Shown here piece by piece: positions 1-8,888 of a stretch of 64,000 nucleotides of DNA. This DNA is from Leucobacter sp. wl10 (lineage in GTDB: Bacteria; Actinomycetota; Actinomycetes; Actinomycetales; Microbacteriaceae), in NCBI RefSeq assembly GCF_003569785.1, contig NZ_KZ983987.1, positions 124,001 to 188,000 on the forward strand. Direction: 5' to 3'. Both the position numbers and the translations under genes were made by a program. The notes below the pieces were generated by a model. The model ran no database searches, had not been told where the DNA came from, and saw only the letters and a program-made list of their open reading frames with translations. Position 1 is the stretch's first letter, and each line of letters opens with the position of its first letter.

Positions 1-995
<995 letters not shown>

Positions 996-1040
996 GAGAG
1001 GCCCCCGGAGGCTTCCTCCGCCGGGCGATCCGCCCGGTTC

Positions 1041-1080
1041 AGAGCCCCGTCCGCCGCGCACCCGCGGTGTACGGGGCTCT
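1041..1080 (+). terminator. Hairpin terminator after guaB
   Basis: Perfect 10-bp arms AGAGCCCCGT (1041-1050) and ACGGGGCTCT (1071-1080) enclose a 20-nt loop. There is no long U tract, as is common in high-GC actinobacteria. It lies 45 nt after the guaB stop. Confidence 0.75.
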
Positions 1081-1170
1081 TCGCGCTGCCCGCGAGCCTG
1101 CTCTCCCGCCCGAGCGTTCACGATCCGCTCACGCCGACACCCTGCGCGCATCCTGCAATACGAACTGCAC

Positions 1171-1214
1171 TTGACATTGCCAGGTGATATTCTGCAATAT
1201 TAATTGCAGAATAT
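1171..1214 (+). promoter_or_regulatory. Promoter with 12-bp perfect inverted repeat (likely RpiR operator)
   Basis: A consensus -35 TTGACA (1171-1176) is followed by an AT-rich palindrome. Arms ATATTCTGCAAT (1187-1198) and ATTGCAGAATAT (1203-1214) are perfect and separated by ATTA. The -10 must fall inside the palindrome (CAATAT at 1195-1200 gives an 18-bp spacer). An extra half site CTGCAATA lies at 1153-1160. The position, 26 nt before the regulator's start codon, suggests autoregulation by the RpiR protein; that assignment is inferred. Confidence 0.75.
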
Positions 1215-1239
1215 TCGAGCCACGAAGGAGTGAGCAGTC

Positions 1240-2085
1240 ATGCAGGGTGACATGTCCGGCGTCGTCGACTTCCTCGACACCACGGGTCTCACGAAGTCGC
1301 AGCAGCGCGTGATCGATGCGTTGGAGCGCAACCCGCAGCTCATCCCCTTCGCGGATACCGCGGAGGTCGCCCGTCGTGCCGACGTGAACAACTCCACCGT
1401 CGTGAGAACCGCCCAGGCGCTCGGCTATCGGGGCTGGCCCGATCTGCAGCGCGAGCTCCGCGCACGCTACCTGACGATGATCTCCTCGGAGGAGACCCTC
1501 ATCGAGCACGGCACCTACCAGTCGCCGCTGCACCGCGCACTCGAGCAGGACTCGACGAACCTCAGGCAGACGTTCGAGACGAACTCTCAGGAGGACGCCG
1601 ACGCCGCGATCGCCGCCCTCGCGGACGCCGGGCAGATCGTCGTGCTCGGCATGGGATCCTTCACCGGCCCGGCGAGCGTGCTCGCGCACCTCGGCAGCAT
1701 CATGGGCTACCGCATCACCCACGAGGCCAGGGGAGGGGTGCACCTCGCGAGCACGCTGAACCCCCTCGGCGAGGGCGATCTCGTAGTGCTCATCAACCTC
1801 TGGCGCACCCAGGGGCAGCTCCAGGCCGCTGCATCAGCCGCTCGAGCCGCCGGCGCCCGGGTGCTGGCGATCACCGACATCAGGAGCGGTCTCGTCGCCT
1901 CGAGCGCCGACCACGTGCTCATCGTCCCCTCGGAGGGCATCTCCTTCTTCCAGTCCGTGACCGCTGCGACCTCGCTCGTGTACGGACTCCTCGCGGGCAT
2001 GGAGGCCGCTCACCCCGAGCGCAGCCGCGAGGCGCTGCGCCGCACGCAGCAGCTCTGGAACGAACTCGACATCTACCTCGACTGA
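1240..2085 (+). CDS. MurR/RpiR-family transcriptional regulator
   Basis: A 281-residue regulator with an N-terminal HTH_6 domain (residues about 15-85; TKSQQRVIDALERNP, then VNNSTVVRTAQALGYRGWPDLQ). A C-terminal SIS sugar-phosphate/ligand domain follows (about 120-260; VVLGMGSFTGPAS, GDLVVLINLWR, ARVLAITDIRSGLVASSADHVLIVPSEGISFFQSV). AAGGAG lies 9 nt before the ATG; an in-frame ATG at 1252 is a weaker alternative. It is the first gene of a same-strand cassette with two NAD(P)-dependent dehydrogenases and a DUF3100 membrane protein, and a perfect palindrome sits in its promoter. It most likely controls that cassette in response to a metabolite bound by the SIS domain. The ligand cannot be read from sequence; SIS domains of this family usually bind phosphosugars. 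Confidence 0.9.
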   Translation: MQGDMSGVVDFLDTTGLTKSQQRVIDALERNPQLIPFADTAEVARRADVNNSTVVRTAQALGYRGWPDLQRELRARYLTMISSEETLIEHGTYQSPLHRALEQDSTNLRQTFETNSQEDADAAIAALADAGQIVVLGMGSFTGPASVLAHLGSIMGYRITHEARGGVHLASTLNPLGEGDLVVLINLWRTQGQLQAAASAARAAGARVLAITDIRSGLVASSADHVLIVPSEGISFFQSVTAATSLVYGLLAGMEAAHPERSREALRRTQQLWNELDIYLD

Positions 2086-2142
2086 CGCGGCGCACAGCCC
2101 CGCGCGTCGTCTCCCCACGAGAAGGAACGGTTGGAAGGAACC

Positions 2143-3060
2143 ATGCAGAAACGAATCGCAGTCATCGGCCTCGGCGCGATGGGAGGCGCCATGGCCGCCA
2201 CTCTGGTCCGCGCCGGGTGGGAGGTCACCGGGTTCGACCCCTCGGAGGGCGCGCGCAGCGCGGCCCAGCAGCAGGGCGTGCGGCCCGTCGACGCCCTGGA
2301 CGCCATCGGCGGGGTCGAGCACGCGGTGCTGTCCTTGCCGAACGCGGCGCTCGTCCGTTCGACCGTGCCCGCCCTGCTCGAGATCCCGGCGCTCTCGGGC
2401 ATCGTCGACACGACGACCTCGGAGCCGGGCACGAGCCGGGAGATGTCGGCGCTCGCCGAGCAGCGCGGGGTCGCATTCATCGACTCCCCGGTCTCAGGAG
2501 GGCGCACCGGGGCTGCGACGGGCAGGCTGAGCGCCTTCATCGGCGGCACCGAGAGCGCGGTCGAGGCCTGCGCCCCGGTGCTCGACTCGCTCACCGGCGG
2601 CCAATACAGGCACCTCGGCGGCCCCGGCGCGGGCAACGTCGTCAAGCTCATCAACAATGCGCTCTGCGCAGCGAACCTCGTGACCGTCGGCGAGGCGCTC
2701 GCGATCGCCAAGGCCTGGGGTGTGGATCCGCAGGCCGCAGTCGAGGGCGTCTCGAGCGCGACGGGCAGCAGCCGGGTGTCGAACACGATGTACCCCGACT
2801 GGGTGCTGAGCGGCACGCATGACTCGGGCTTCACGATGGGGCTCATGGCCCGCGACGTGCATCTGGCCCTCGAGATCGCGGGTGAGGCGGGAGAGCGCCC
2901 GGCCCTCCTCGGAACCGTGGATGCGCTGTGGCAGCAATCGCTCGCCGACCTCGGCGGAGCGGCTGACTTCACCGAGATCGCCCGCGCTGTCGCTCCCGCG
3001 ATCACGGAGGAGGCGGCCGCCCGGCTGAACGAAGCCCGGAACCCGGGAGGCACGCGATGA
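2143..3060 (+). CDS. NAD(P)-dependent beta-hydroxyacid dehydrogenase (3-hydroxyisobutyrate dehydrogenase family)
   Basis: A 305-residue member of the beta-hydroxyacid dehydrogenase family (3-hydroxyisobutyrate, tartronate-semialdehyde, glyoxylate/succinic-semialdehyde reductases). The N-terminal Rossmann motif is IAVIGLGAMGGAMAATLV. The substrate-binding motif FIDSPVSGGRTGAATG is at about 120-135, and the catalytic-lysine helix GNVVKLINNAL at about 170. Start chosen at ATG 2143, preceded by GGAAGGA; a TTG at 2131 in frame is possible. It overlaps the aldehyde dehydrogenase start by 4 nt (ATGA), so the two are translationally coupled. Together they could oxidise a hydroxyacid or alcohol and its aldehyde; the exact substrate is not evident. 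Confidence 0.88.
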   Translation: MQKRIAVIGLGAMGGAMAATLVRAGWEVTGFDPSEGARSAAQQQGVRPVDALDAIGGVEHAVLSLPNAALVRSTVPALLEIPALSGIVDTTTSEPGTSREMSALAEQRGVAFIDSPVSGGRTGAATGRLSAFIGGTESAVEACAPVLDSLTGGQYRHLGGPGAGNVVKLINNALCAANLVTVGEALAIAKAWGVDPQAAVEGVSSATGSSRVSNTMYPDWVLSGTHDSGFTMGLMARDVHLALEIAGEAGERPALLGTVDALWQQSLADLGGAADFTEIARAVAPAITEEAAARLNEARNPGGTR

Positions 3061-4592
3061 ACCCCATGATCTCCTCCGTCGAAACGGCAAGCGCCGCGGT
3101 CGAGCGATCACTCGCCGGGCGGATCGGATCGTTCCTCGACGGTCGCATCGAGACCGGCTCGGGCGCCGATATCGGGCTCATCGTCGCGGCCACGGGCGAG
3201 ACGTTCGCGCGCTTCGCGGATGGGGGACCCGAGGGCGCCCTCGCAGTGCTCGAGAGCTCGCTCAGAGGGGCCGCGACCTGGGCCGCGACGGACGCGTTCG
3301 AGCGGGCCGCCATCCTCCGCAGGGTCTCCGCGGCGGTCGAGGCCCACGCCGAGGAGCTGGCGCTGCTCGAATCCGCGACCGTCGGCAAGGCCCTGCGGGA
3401 TGCGCGCGCCGAGGTCGCGAAGGTCGTCGAGATGTTCGGCTACTACTCCGGCTGGGCCGACAAGGTGATGGGACAGACGATCCCCGTGCCCGGCGATTGG
3501 CACACCTACACCGAGCGCGTGCCTTACGGCGTGGTCGTCGCCATCACACCGTGGAACGCCCCGCTCTTCACCGCCGGCTGGAACTCGGCGGCTCCGCTCG
3601 CGGCGGGCAATGCCGTCATCCTCAAGCCGAGCGAGTTCACGCCGCTTTCCACGCTCCGCCTCGCGCAGATCGCGCACGAGGCCGGTCTCCCAGAGGGAGT
3701 CTTCAACGTCGCCGTCGGCGCCGGCGCGACCGTCGGCGCGGCCCTCACGACAGACGAGCGCGTCGGCAAGGTCTCCTTCATCGGATCCGTCCCCACCGGG
3801 CGTCGCGTCGGCGTCGCGGCTGCCCAGACGGGCATCCCCACGGTGCTCGAGCTCGGCGGCAAGAGCGCGAACATCGTCTTCGCCGATGCCGATCTCGACC
3901 GCGCTGCGGACGGCGCGATCGCCGCGATCTTCTCGGGCGCGGGGCAGTCCTGCGTCGCAGGCTCACGGCTGCTCGTGCAGCGGGAGATCCACGACGAGCT
4001 CATCGCTCGCGTCGCCGAGCGCGCGAGCAAGCTGCGCCTCGGCGACCCGCTCGATCCCTCGACGGAGATCGGCCCGATCATCACGCGCCCGCAGTTCGAG
4101 ACAGTGCGGACGCTCATCGACCGCGGAATCAGGGATGGAGCCCGCCGAGTGACCTCGGACGCGCTTCCCGCCGCCATCACCGCGTCCCACCTCTCGGGGG
4201 GCCACTGGGTGCTTCCGACGCTGCTCGAGGGAGTGGCCCCGTCGAACGCGCTCGAGACGACGGAGGTCTTCGGGCCCGTCGTCGGAGCGGACGTCTTCGA
4301 TACCGAGGAGGAGGCCATCGCGCGAGCGAACGGCACCCGCTTCGGACTCGCGGGAGCCGTGTGGACGGAGAACGTCGCGCGCGCGCACCACGTCGCCCGA
4401 TCCGTGCGCGCCGGCACCTTCTGGGTGAACGCCTACAAGACGATCCACGTCGCAGTGCCGTTCGGCGGTTTCGGGGACTCCGGGCACGGACGCTCCTCGG
4501 GCCCCGGGTTCATCGATGAGTACACCCAGCCGAAGGCCGTCTGGGTGCCGACCCGGGCCGCGGGCGCACCGTTCCCGTCGCTGAGCTACTGA
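3057..4592 (+). CDS. NAD(P)+-dependent aldehyde dehydrogenase
   Basis: A 511-residue member of the aldehyde dehydrogenase superfamily that oxidises an aldehyde to the acid in the cytosol. Visible signatures are the oxyanion Asn motif ITPWNAPLF, the cofactor-binding KPSEFTPLST, FIGSVPTGRRV, the general-base motif VLELGGKSANIVF (Glu), the catalytic Cys in GAGQSCVAGSRLLV, and EVFGPVVGADVF near the C terminus. Length and motif order are normal. It is coupled to the preceding dehydrogenase by ATGA overlap; an in-frame ATG at 3066 is an alternative start. No feature clearly fixes the substrate, so only the superfamily call is firm. Confidence 0.93.
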   Translation: MNPMISSVETASAAVERSLAGRIGSFLDGRIETGSGADIGLIVAATGETFARFADGGPEGALAVLESSLRGAATWAATDAFERAAILRRVSAAVEAHAEELALLESATVGKALRDARAEVAKVVEMFGYYSGWADKVMGQTIPVPGDWHTYTERVPYGVVVAITPWNAPLFTAGWNSAAPLAAGNAVILKPSEFTPLSTLRLAQIAHEAGLPEGVFNVAVGAGATVGAALTTDERVGKVSFIGSVPTGRRVGVAAAQTGIPTVLELGGKSANIVFADADLDRAADGAIAAIFSGAGQSCVAGSRLLVQREIHDELIARVAERASKLRLGDPLDPSTEIGPIITRPQFETVRTLIDRGIRDGARRVTSDALPAAITASHLSGGHWVLPTLLEGVAPSNALETTEVFGPVVGADVFDTEEEAIARANGTRFGLAGAVWTENVARAHHVARSVRAGTFWVNAYKTIHVAVPFGGFGDSGHGRSSGPGFIDEYTQPKAVWVPTRAAGAPFPSLSY

Positions 4593-4618
4593 CAACCTGG
4601 ACGCCGAGGAAGAACGAC

Positions 4619-4759
4619 ATGGATCCCATCCGGGCCGCCGGCTCAGACCCGATACGGCACGCGACGGCCGTGGGCACCGAGAGCCGGCGGGATCGCGTCG
4701 AGCGCGACGGCGGCGGTCCCGAGACCGCCCTGGCCCGGGACCGCCGCTCGGGCGACTGA
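4619..4759 (+). CDS. Possible small protein, 46 aa, unknown
   Basis: A short open frame beginning MDPIRAAGSDPIRHATA lies in the 200-nt gap between the aldehyde dehydrogenase and the DUF3100 gene. GAGGAAG ends 6 nt before its ATG, and about nine in ten of its third codon positions are G or C, as in true genes here. The product is hydrophilic and rich in Arg, Asp and Gly, with no signal peptide or membrane segment. I do not recognise it. Chance open frames are common at this GC content, so it remains a candidate only. Confidence 0.3.
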   Translation: MDPIRAAGSDPIRHATAVGTESRRDRVERDGGGPETALARDRRSGD

Positions 4760-4792
4760 GCCCGCTACACCCCCTCACAAGAAAGGACTACC

Positions 4793-6199
4793 GTGAGCGT
4801 CAAAGCAGCTGCCCCCGTGGTCGGCAGAAAAGAAACCCTCCCCATCGCGCTTCTCGCGCTCGTCATCGTCACGGTGATGCAGCTCATTGGGGCCCTGAAC
4901 ATCGACGTCGGCATCGGCTCCATCGTGATCTTCCCGATGGTGTGGGGCCTCATCGCGGGTCTCCTCGTCTCGGTGCAGAGGTTCAAGCCGCTCGGCATCG
5001 ACCTGCAGAAGGCCGCCTCCGCGCTCGTCGCGGTCGCAGTGCTCGTGCTCGTCGGGCGCCTGGCGTTCAACATCGGCCCGAGCCTCATGATGCTCGTCAA
5101 CGCGGGCCCCGCGCTGCTGCTGCAGGAGATCGGGCACCTGCTCGGCACCGTCGTGCTCGCGCTGCCGCTCGCGGTGCTGCTGCGCATGGGCACCTCGACG
5201 ATCGGCGCGACGTTCTCGCTCGACCGCGAACCCTCCTTCGCGATCGTGTCAGAGAAGTACGGCCCCGACTCGCACCAGTACCGCGGTGTGCTCTCGATGT
5301 ATGTCTTCGGGACCCTGTTCGGCGCGGTGTTCATCACCCTGCTCACCTCGCTCGTCGCGAACTGGGGCGTCTTCGATCCGCTCGCGCTCGCGATGGGCGC
5401 GGGCGTCGGCAGCGGCTCGATGATGGCCGCCTCGGCCGGCGTCATCGCCGCGGCGTACCCCGGGCAGGCCGAGGCGATCCTCGCCATGGCCTCTGTCTCG
5501 AACCTCATCACGACCCTGCTCGGCGTCTACGTGGGCATCTGGATCGCGCTGCCGCTCGCCGACAAGTTCTACCACTTCCTCACCCGGGGCAAGCACAAGC
5601 AGGAGATCGCCGACGCGGAGGCCGCCGCTGCCGATACCGCTGCGGGTGCGGCTGAATCGGCATTCGAGCCCGGCCGCGGCGGTGCGACCGGAGAGATCAG
5701 CACCGAGGAGGCCGAGAAGAACCGGCAGCTCATCGCCGCCATCAAGGATTCGACCTCGACGGTCTCGATCCCGTTGCGGCTCAGCATCCCGATCATCGGC
5801 GTACTCGGCATGGTGACGGCGCTCATCGCGGCGAAGAGCTTCGACTGGCGCGTCATCGTCGGCTACCTGGTGCTCATCGCGCTCACGCTCATCGGCATCG
5901 GCCTCGCGAAGCTCACGAAGCAGAAGGTCGCCGCGGTGCTCTGGGTCACGACGATCGGCGCCTACGTCTCGAGCCCGTGGTTCTTCGGCGCCGACTGGCT
6001 GGTCGAGCAGGTCTCGTCCATCGACGTGCTCTCGGTCGCCACCGTGATGCTCTCGCTCGCCGGCCTCTCGCTCGGCAAGGACCTCCCGCTGCTCAAGAAC
6101 ATCGGCTGGAAGATCATCCCCGTCGGCCTGGTCGCGATCACCGCGTCCTTCCTGCTTTCGGCGGTCATCGCCGAGTTCGCTCTGGGCTTCTGGGGATGA
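4793..6199 (+). CDS. DUF3100-family membrane protein (putative transporter)
   Basis: A 468-residue polytopic membrane protein that I recognise as DUF3100. The family pattern is an N-terminal helix pair with FPMVWGLIAGLLVSVQ, then LQEIGHLLGTVVLALPLAVLL and RMGTSTIGATFSLDREP. YRGVLSMYVFGTLFGAVF and MGAGVGSGSMMAASAGVIAAAYP follow. A charged cytosolic loop at about 265-325 separates two sets of membrane segments. Start is GTG with GAAAGGA upstream. As the last gene of the RpiR cassette it is best read as the uptake or efflux carrier for the compound handled by the two dehydrogenases. DUF3100 has no established substrate that I know of. Confidence 0.85.
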   Translation: MSVKAAAPVVGRKETLPIALLALVIVTVMQLIGALNIDVGIGSIVIFPMVWGLIAGLLVSVQRFKPLGIDLQKAASALVAVAVLVLVGRLAFNIGPSLMMLVNAGPALLLQEIGHLLGTVVLALPLAVLLRMGTSTIGATFSLDREPSFAIVSEKYGPDSHQYRGVLSMYVFGTLFGAVFITLLTSLVANWGVFDPLALAMGAGVGSGSMMAASAGVIAAAYPGQAEAILAMASVSNLITTLLGVYVGIWIALPLADKFYHFLTRGKHKQEIADAEAAAADTAAGAAESAFEPGRGGATGEISTEEAEKNRQLIAAIKDSTSTVSIPLRLSIPIIGVLGMVTALIAAKSFDWRVIVGYLVLIALTLIGIGLAKLTKQKVAAVLWVTTIGAYVSSPWFFGADWLVEQVSSIDVLSVATVMLSLAGLSLGKDLPLLKNIGWKIIPVGLVAITASFLLSAVIAEFALGFWG

Positions 6200-6254
6200 C
6201 TCGCAATCTCGGAGAGGGGCGGGAAGGGGAGACTCGCTCCCAGGAGCACCCGGA

Positions 6255-6260
6255 TAAACT
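6255..6260 (+). promoter_or_regulatory. Leaderless -10 box of guaB3
   Basis: TAAACT ends 6 nt before the GTG start and no Shine-Dalgarno sequence fits between, so the transcript probably begins at or next to the start codon. Confidence 0.6.
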
Positions 6261-6266
6261 GGGCGG

Positions 6267-7388
6267 GTGAGCAACGAGATCGAGATCGGCCGCGGCAAGC
6301 GCGCCAGGCGCGTCTACACCTTCGACGAGATCGGTATCGTGCCGACCCGGCGCACCCGCGACCCGGAGCTGGTCTCGACCGCGTGGTCGATCGACGCGTT
6401 CCAGTTCGAGATCCCCGTGCTCGGCGCCCCCATGGACTCGGTCATGTCCCCGGCGACCGCGATCGCCCTCGGGAGGCTGGGCGGCCTCGGCGTGCTCAAT
6501 CTCGAGGGGCTGTGGACCCGGCACGAGGACCCCGAGCCCCTGCTCGAGCAGCTCGCCGGCATCGACGACGGCGTCGCGGCCGTGCGGCGCATGCGCGAGC
6601 TGTACGCCGCGCCGATCCGGCCCGAGCTGATCCGCGCCCGCCTCGGCGAGATCCGCGAGGCCGGGGTGACCGTCGCCGGCGCCCTCTCCCCGCACCGCAC
6701 GGCCGAGTTCACCGAGACCGTCGTGAACGCGGGCGTCGACCTGTTCGTGATCCGAGGCAACACCGTCTCGGCCGAGCACGTGGCGGAGCCGGGGCGCGAG
6801 CCGCTCAACCTCAAGCAGTTCATCTACGAGCTCGACGTGCCGGTGATCGTGGGCGGTGCCGCGACCTACCAGTCGGCGCTGCATCTGATGCGCACGGGTG
6901 CGGCCGGCGTGCTCGTCGGCTTCGGCGGCGGCGCGTCGTCGACGACCCGCGCGACGCTCGGCATCCGCGCTCCGATGGCGACCGCGATCGCCGACGTCGC
7001 GGGCGCGCGCAGCGACTACCTCGACGAGTCGGGCGGGCGCTACGTGCACGTGATCGCCGACGGCGGCCTCGGCACCTCGGGCGACCTCATCAAGGCGATG
7101 GCGTGCGGCGCCGACGCGGTGATGCTGGGGGCCGCGCTGGCCAAGGCCTCCGACGCCCCGGGGCGCGGGTGGCACTGGGGGCAGGAGGCCCACCACGAGG
7201 ACCTGCCGCGCGGCAAGCGCATGCCGGTCGGCGCGGTCGCCCCGCTCGCGGAGATCGTGAACGGGCCCGCCCACGTCGCCGACGGCAGCGCCAACCTCAT
7301 CGGCGCGCTGCGCCGCGCGATGGCCACGACCGGCTATTCCGAGCTCAAGAGCTTCCAGCGCGTCGGCATCGTCCACGCGGAGCGCTGA
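6267..7388 (+). CDS. guaB3: GuaB3 family IMP dehydrogenase-related protein
   Basis: A 373-residue IMP dehydrogenase/GMP reductase-family protein without CBS domains, matching the actinobacterial GuaB3 branch. The N terminus (EIEIGRGKRARRVYTFDEIGIVPT) and MDSVMSPATAIALGRLGGLGVLNLEG are typical. The barrel includes VIVGGAATYQSALHLMRTG, VIADGGLGTSGDLIKAMACGADAVMLGAALA and a C-terminal region with NGPAHVADGSANLIGALRRAM. The usual active-site Cys loop is replaced by FGGGASSTTRATLGI. Its enzymatic role is less certain than that of GuaB; family members are annotated as IMPDH-related or GMP reductase-like. It has its own leaderless-type promoter, and in actinobacteria it usually follows guaB directly. 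Confidence 0.9.
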   Translation: MSNEIEIGRGKRARRVYTFDEIGIVPTRRTRDPELVSTAWSIDAFQFEIPVLGAPMDSVMSPATAIALGRLGGLGVLNLEGLWTRHEDPEPLLEQLAGIDDGVAAVRRMRELYAAPIRPELIRARLGEIREAGVTVAGALSPHRTAEFTETVVNAGVDLFVIRGNTVSAEHVAEPGREPLNLKQFIYELDVPVIVGGAATYQSALHLMRTGAAGVLVGFGGGASSTTRATLGIRAPMATAIADVAGARSDYLDESGGRYVHVIADGGLGTSGDLIKAMACGADAVMLGAALAKASDAPGRGWHWGQEAHHEDLPRGKRMPVGAVAPLAEIVNGPAHVADGSANLIGALRRAMATTGYSELKSFQRVGIVHAER

Positions 7389-7402
7389 GGGGGAGCGAAC
7401 CG

Positions 7403-8302
7403 TTGTCCCTCACGCAGCAGACCGCATCACGGCGGCCCGAGTACCTGGGAGAGCCCACGCTCTCGCGGGTGATGCGCAGACCCCGCTGGATCCTCGCGCT
7501 GCTGTTCGCACTGCTCGTCGCAGCGGCGTTCGCCTGGCTGGGGCAGTGGCAGATGAGCAACGCCATCCGCTCCGATGCCCAGCAGACGGTCGACACCGAG
7601 ACGCTGCGCCCGCTCGCGGAGGTCGCCGCGCCTGCGAAGGGCGTGACCGATGCCGCCGCGGGCATGGTCGTGCGGGTGAGCGGCGCCCTGGTGCCCGGAG
7701 ACACGCGAGTCGTGGCCCCGCGACAGAATGCCGGGCAGACGGGCGCCTGGGTGGTGGGGCATCTCGCCGTGACGGGGGCGGATGCCGGATCCGGCGGCTC
7801 CGAGGCCGGCCTGGCGGTGGCGATCGGGTGGGCGCCGAGCATCGAGGCCGCGGAGCGCGCGGCCGCGCGCTTCGAGGCGGATCCCTCGTTCGCCGATCGC
7901 CGTGACCTCGAGGGACGGTTCATGCCGCCCGAGGGGCCCGTGATTCCCCGGGCCGACGAGGATCCGCAGGGCGTGCAGGCGATGGTGCCGGCGCAGCTCA
8001 TCAACGCCTGGCAGGACTTCCGGGGGCCCGCGTACTCGGGTTACCTGGTGGCGCATCCGGTCGGCGACGGGGGGGAGATGCTCGAGCGCGCGGGGCTCGA
8101 CGCCATCGACTCCGTGCCGCCCGCGCCCGCAGAGACGGTGAACTGGCTCAACGTCTTCTACGCGATCGAGTGGATCGTGTTCGCGGGATTCGCGATCTTC
8201 CTCTGGTACCGCCTCGCGCGCGACGCGTGGGAGAAGGAGCATGAGAGCAACCGGCTCGAGGCCTCGGAGGCTCTCGGCGATCCCCCACCCCGGGAAACGT
8301 AG
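7403..8302 (+). CDS. SURF1-family cytochrome oxidase assembly protein
   Basis: A protein of about 299 residues with the SURF1 layout. One membrane helix lies near the N terminus (WILALLFALLVAAAFAWLGQWQ), a large extracytoplasmic domain follows, and a second helix lies near the C terminus (IEWIVFAGFAIFLWYRL). The GxWQ-type motif after the first helix (LGQWQMSNA) and NWLNVFYAIEW before the second are family marks. SURF1 helps insert haem a into the aa3-type cytochrome c oxidase. The start is taken as TTG 7403 behind AGGGGGAG; GTG 7469 is an alternative that still keeps the first helix. Its TAG stop forms the first three bases of the next gene's TAGAAT -10 box. Confidence 0.88.
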   Translation: MSLTQQTASRRPEYLGEPTLSRVMRRPRWILALLFALLVAAAFAWLGQWQMSNAIRSDAQQTVDTETLRPLAEVAAPAKGVTDAAAGMVVRVSGALVPGDTRVVAPRQNAGQTGAWVVGHLAVTGADAGSGGSEAGLAVAIGWAPSIEAAERAAARFEADPSFADRRDLEGRFMPPEGPVIPRADEDPQGVQAMVPAQLINAWQDFRGPAYSGYLVAHPVGDGGEMLERAGLDAIDSVPPAPAETVNWLNVFYAIEWIVFAGFAIFLWYRLARDAWEKEHESNRLEASEALGDPPPRET

Positions 8303-8305
8303 AAT
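8300..8305 (+). promoter_or_regulatory. Leaderless -10 box overlapping the surf1 stop codon
   Basis: TAGAAT begins on the TAG stop of the SURF1 gene and ends 7 nt before the next ATG. Stop codon and promoter element are shared. Confidence 0.6.
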
Positions 8306-8312
8306 GGGAACC

Positions 8313-8777
8313 ATGCAGCTGCAGCCCAAGCCATCCGATTACCCGCGCATCCGCAAGGCGCTCGGCTTCTACAAGGTGACCTCGGTGATCACCGGCGTCA
8401 TGCTGCTGCTGCTGTGCGCCGTGATGGTGATGAAGTACGCGTTCAACGTGCAGCTCTTCCTCTTCACCCCCGACGGCTTCGCCTCCTTCTATCCGCTCGC
8501 GCCCGAGGGGCTCGAGAGCGAGTTCCAGGCCGAGGGCTTCGACCTGTTCCGCGCCATCCTCATCGCCCACGGCTGGTTCTACGTCGTGTACCTCGTCTCG
8601 GACTTCATGCTCTGGAGCCCGATGCGGTGGCACTTCGCGCGCTTCCTGGTCATCGCGCTCGGCGGGGTGATCCCGTTCATGTCGTTCTTCCTCGAGGCGC
8701 GGATCGTGCGCGAGGTGACGGCCTTCCTCGACGCTCGGGAGCCGCAACTCGCCGTCGACGCGCCGACGCAGGCGTGA
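8313..8777 (+). CDS. DUF3817-family integral membrane protein
   Basis: A 154-residue membrane protein. The DUF3817 domain spans about 13-135 and contains three hydrophobic segments: YKVTSVITGVMLLLLCAVMV, an amphipathic stretch with the conserved HGWFYVVYLVSDF, and FLVIALGGVIPFMSFFLEARI. Start ATG 8313 is chosen because TAGAAT lies 7 nt upstream and family members begin at this point; upstream in-frame starts would overlap the SURF1 gene. Members of this family often sit next to guaA or cytochrome oxidase assembly genes in actinobacteria. The function is unknown. Confidence 0.85.
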   Translation: MQLQPKPSDYPRIRKALGFYKVTSVITGVMLLLLCAVMVMKYAFNVQLFLFTPDGFASFYPLAPEGLESEFQAEGFDLFRAILIAHGWFYVVYLVSDFMLWSPMRWHFARFLVIALGGVIPFMSFFLEARIVREVTAFLDAREPQLAVDAPTQA

Positions 8778-8828
8778 CTCCGGGTCCTCGGGGCGCTTCG
8801 CCGGACTCGTCCGCGCCTCGCTCGGCGC

Positions 8829-8834
8829 TAGAAT
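8829..8834 (+). promoter_or_regulatory. Probable -10 box of guaA
   Basis: TAGAAT lies 55 nt before the guaA start. The intervening leader contains the direct repeat CGATGCTTCC twice (8851-8870) and then the Shine-Dalgarno sequence GAAAGG. Confidence 0.5.
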
Positions 8835-8888
8835 CTTCCTCTGAGCTTCTCGATGCTTCCCGATGCTTCCCGATCCGAAAGGCCCGTC

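Noticed and set aside
8851-8880. Duplicate CGATGCTTCC in the guaA leader as a purine riboswitch
   Set aside because: The leader of about 50 nt is too short and lacks the conserved purine-riboswitch core; it is just a 10-bp direct repeat.
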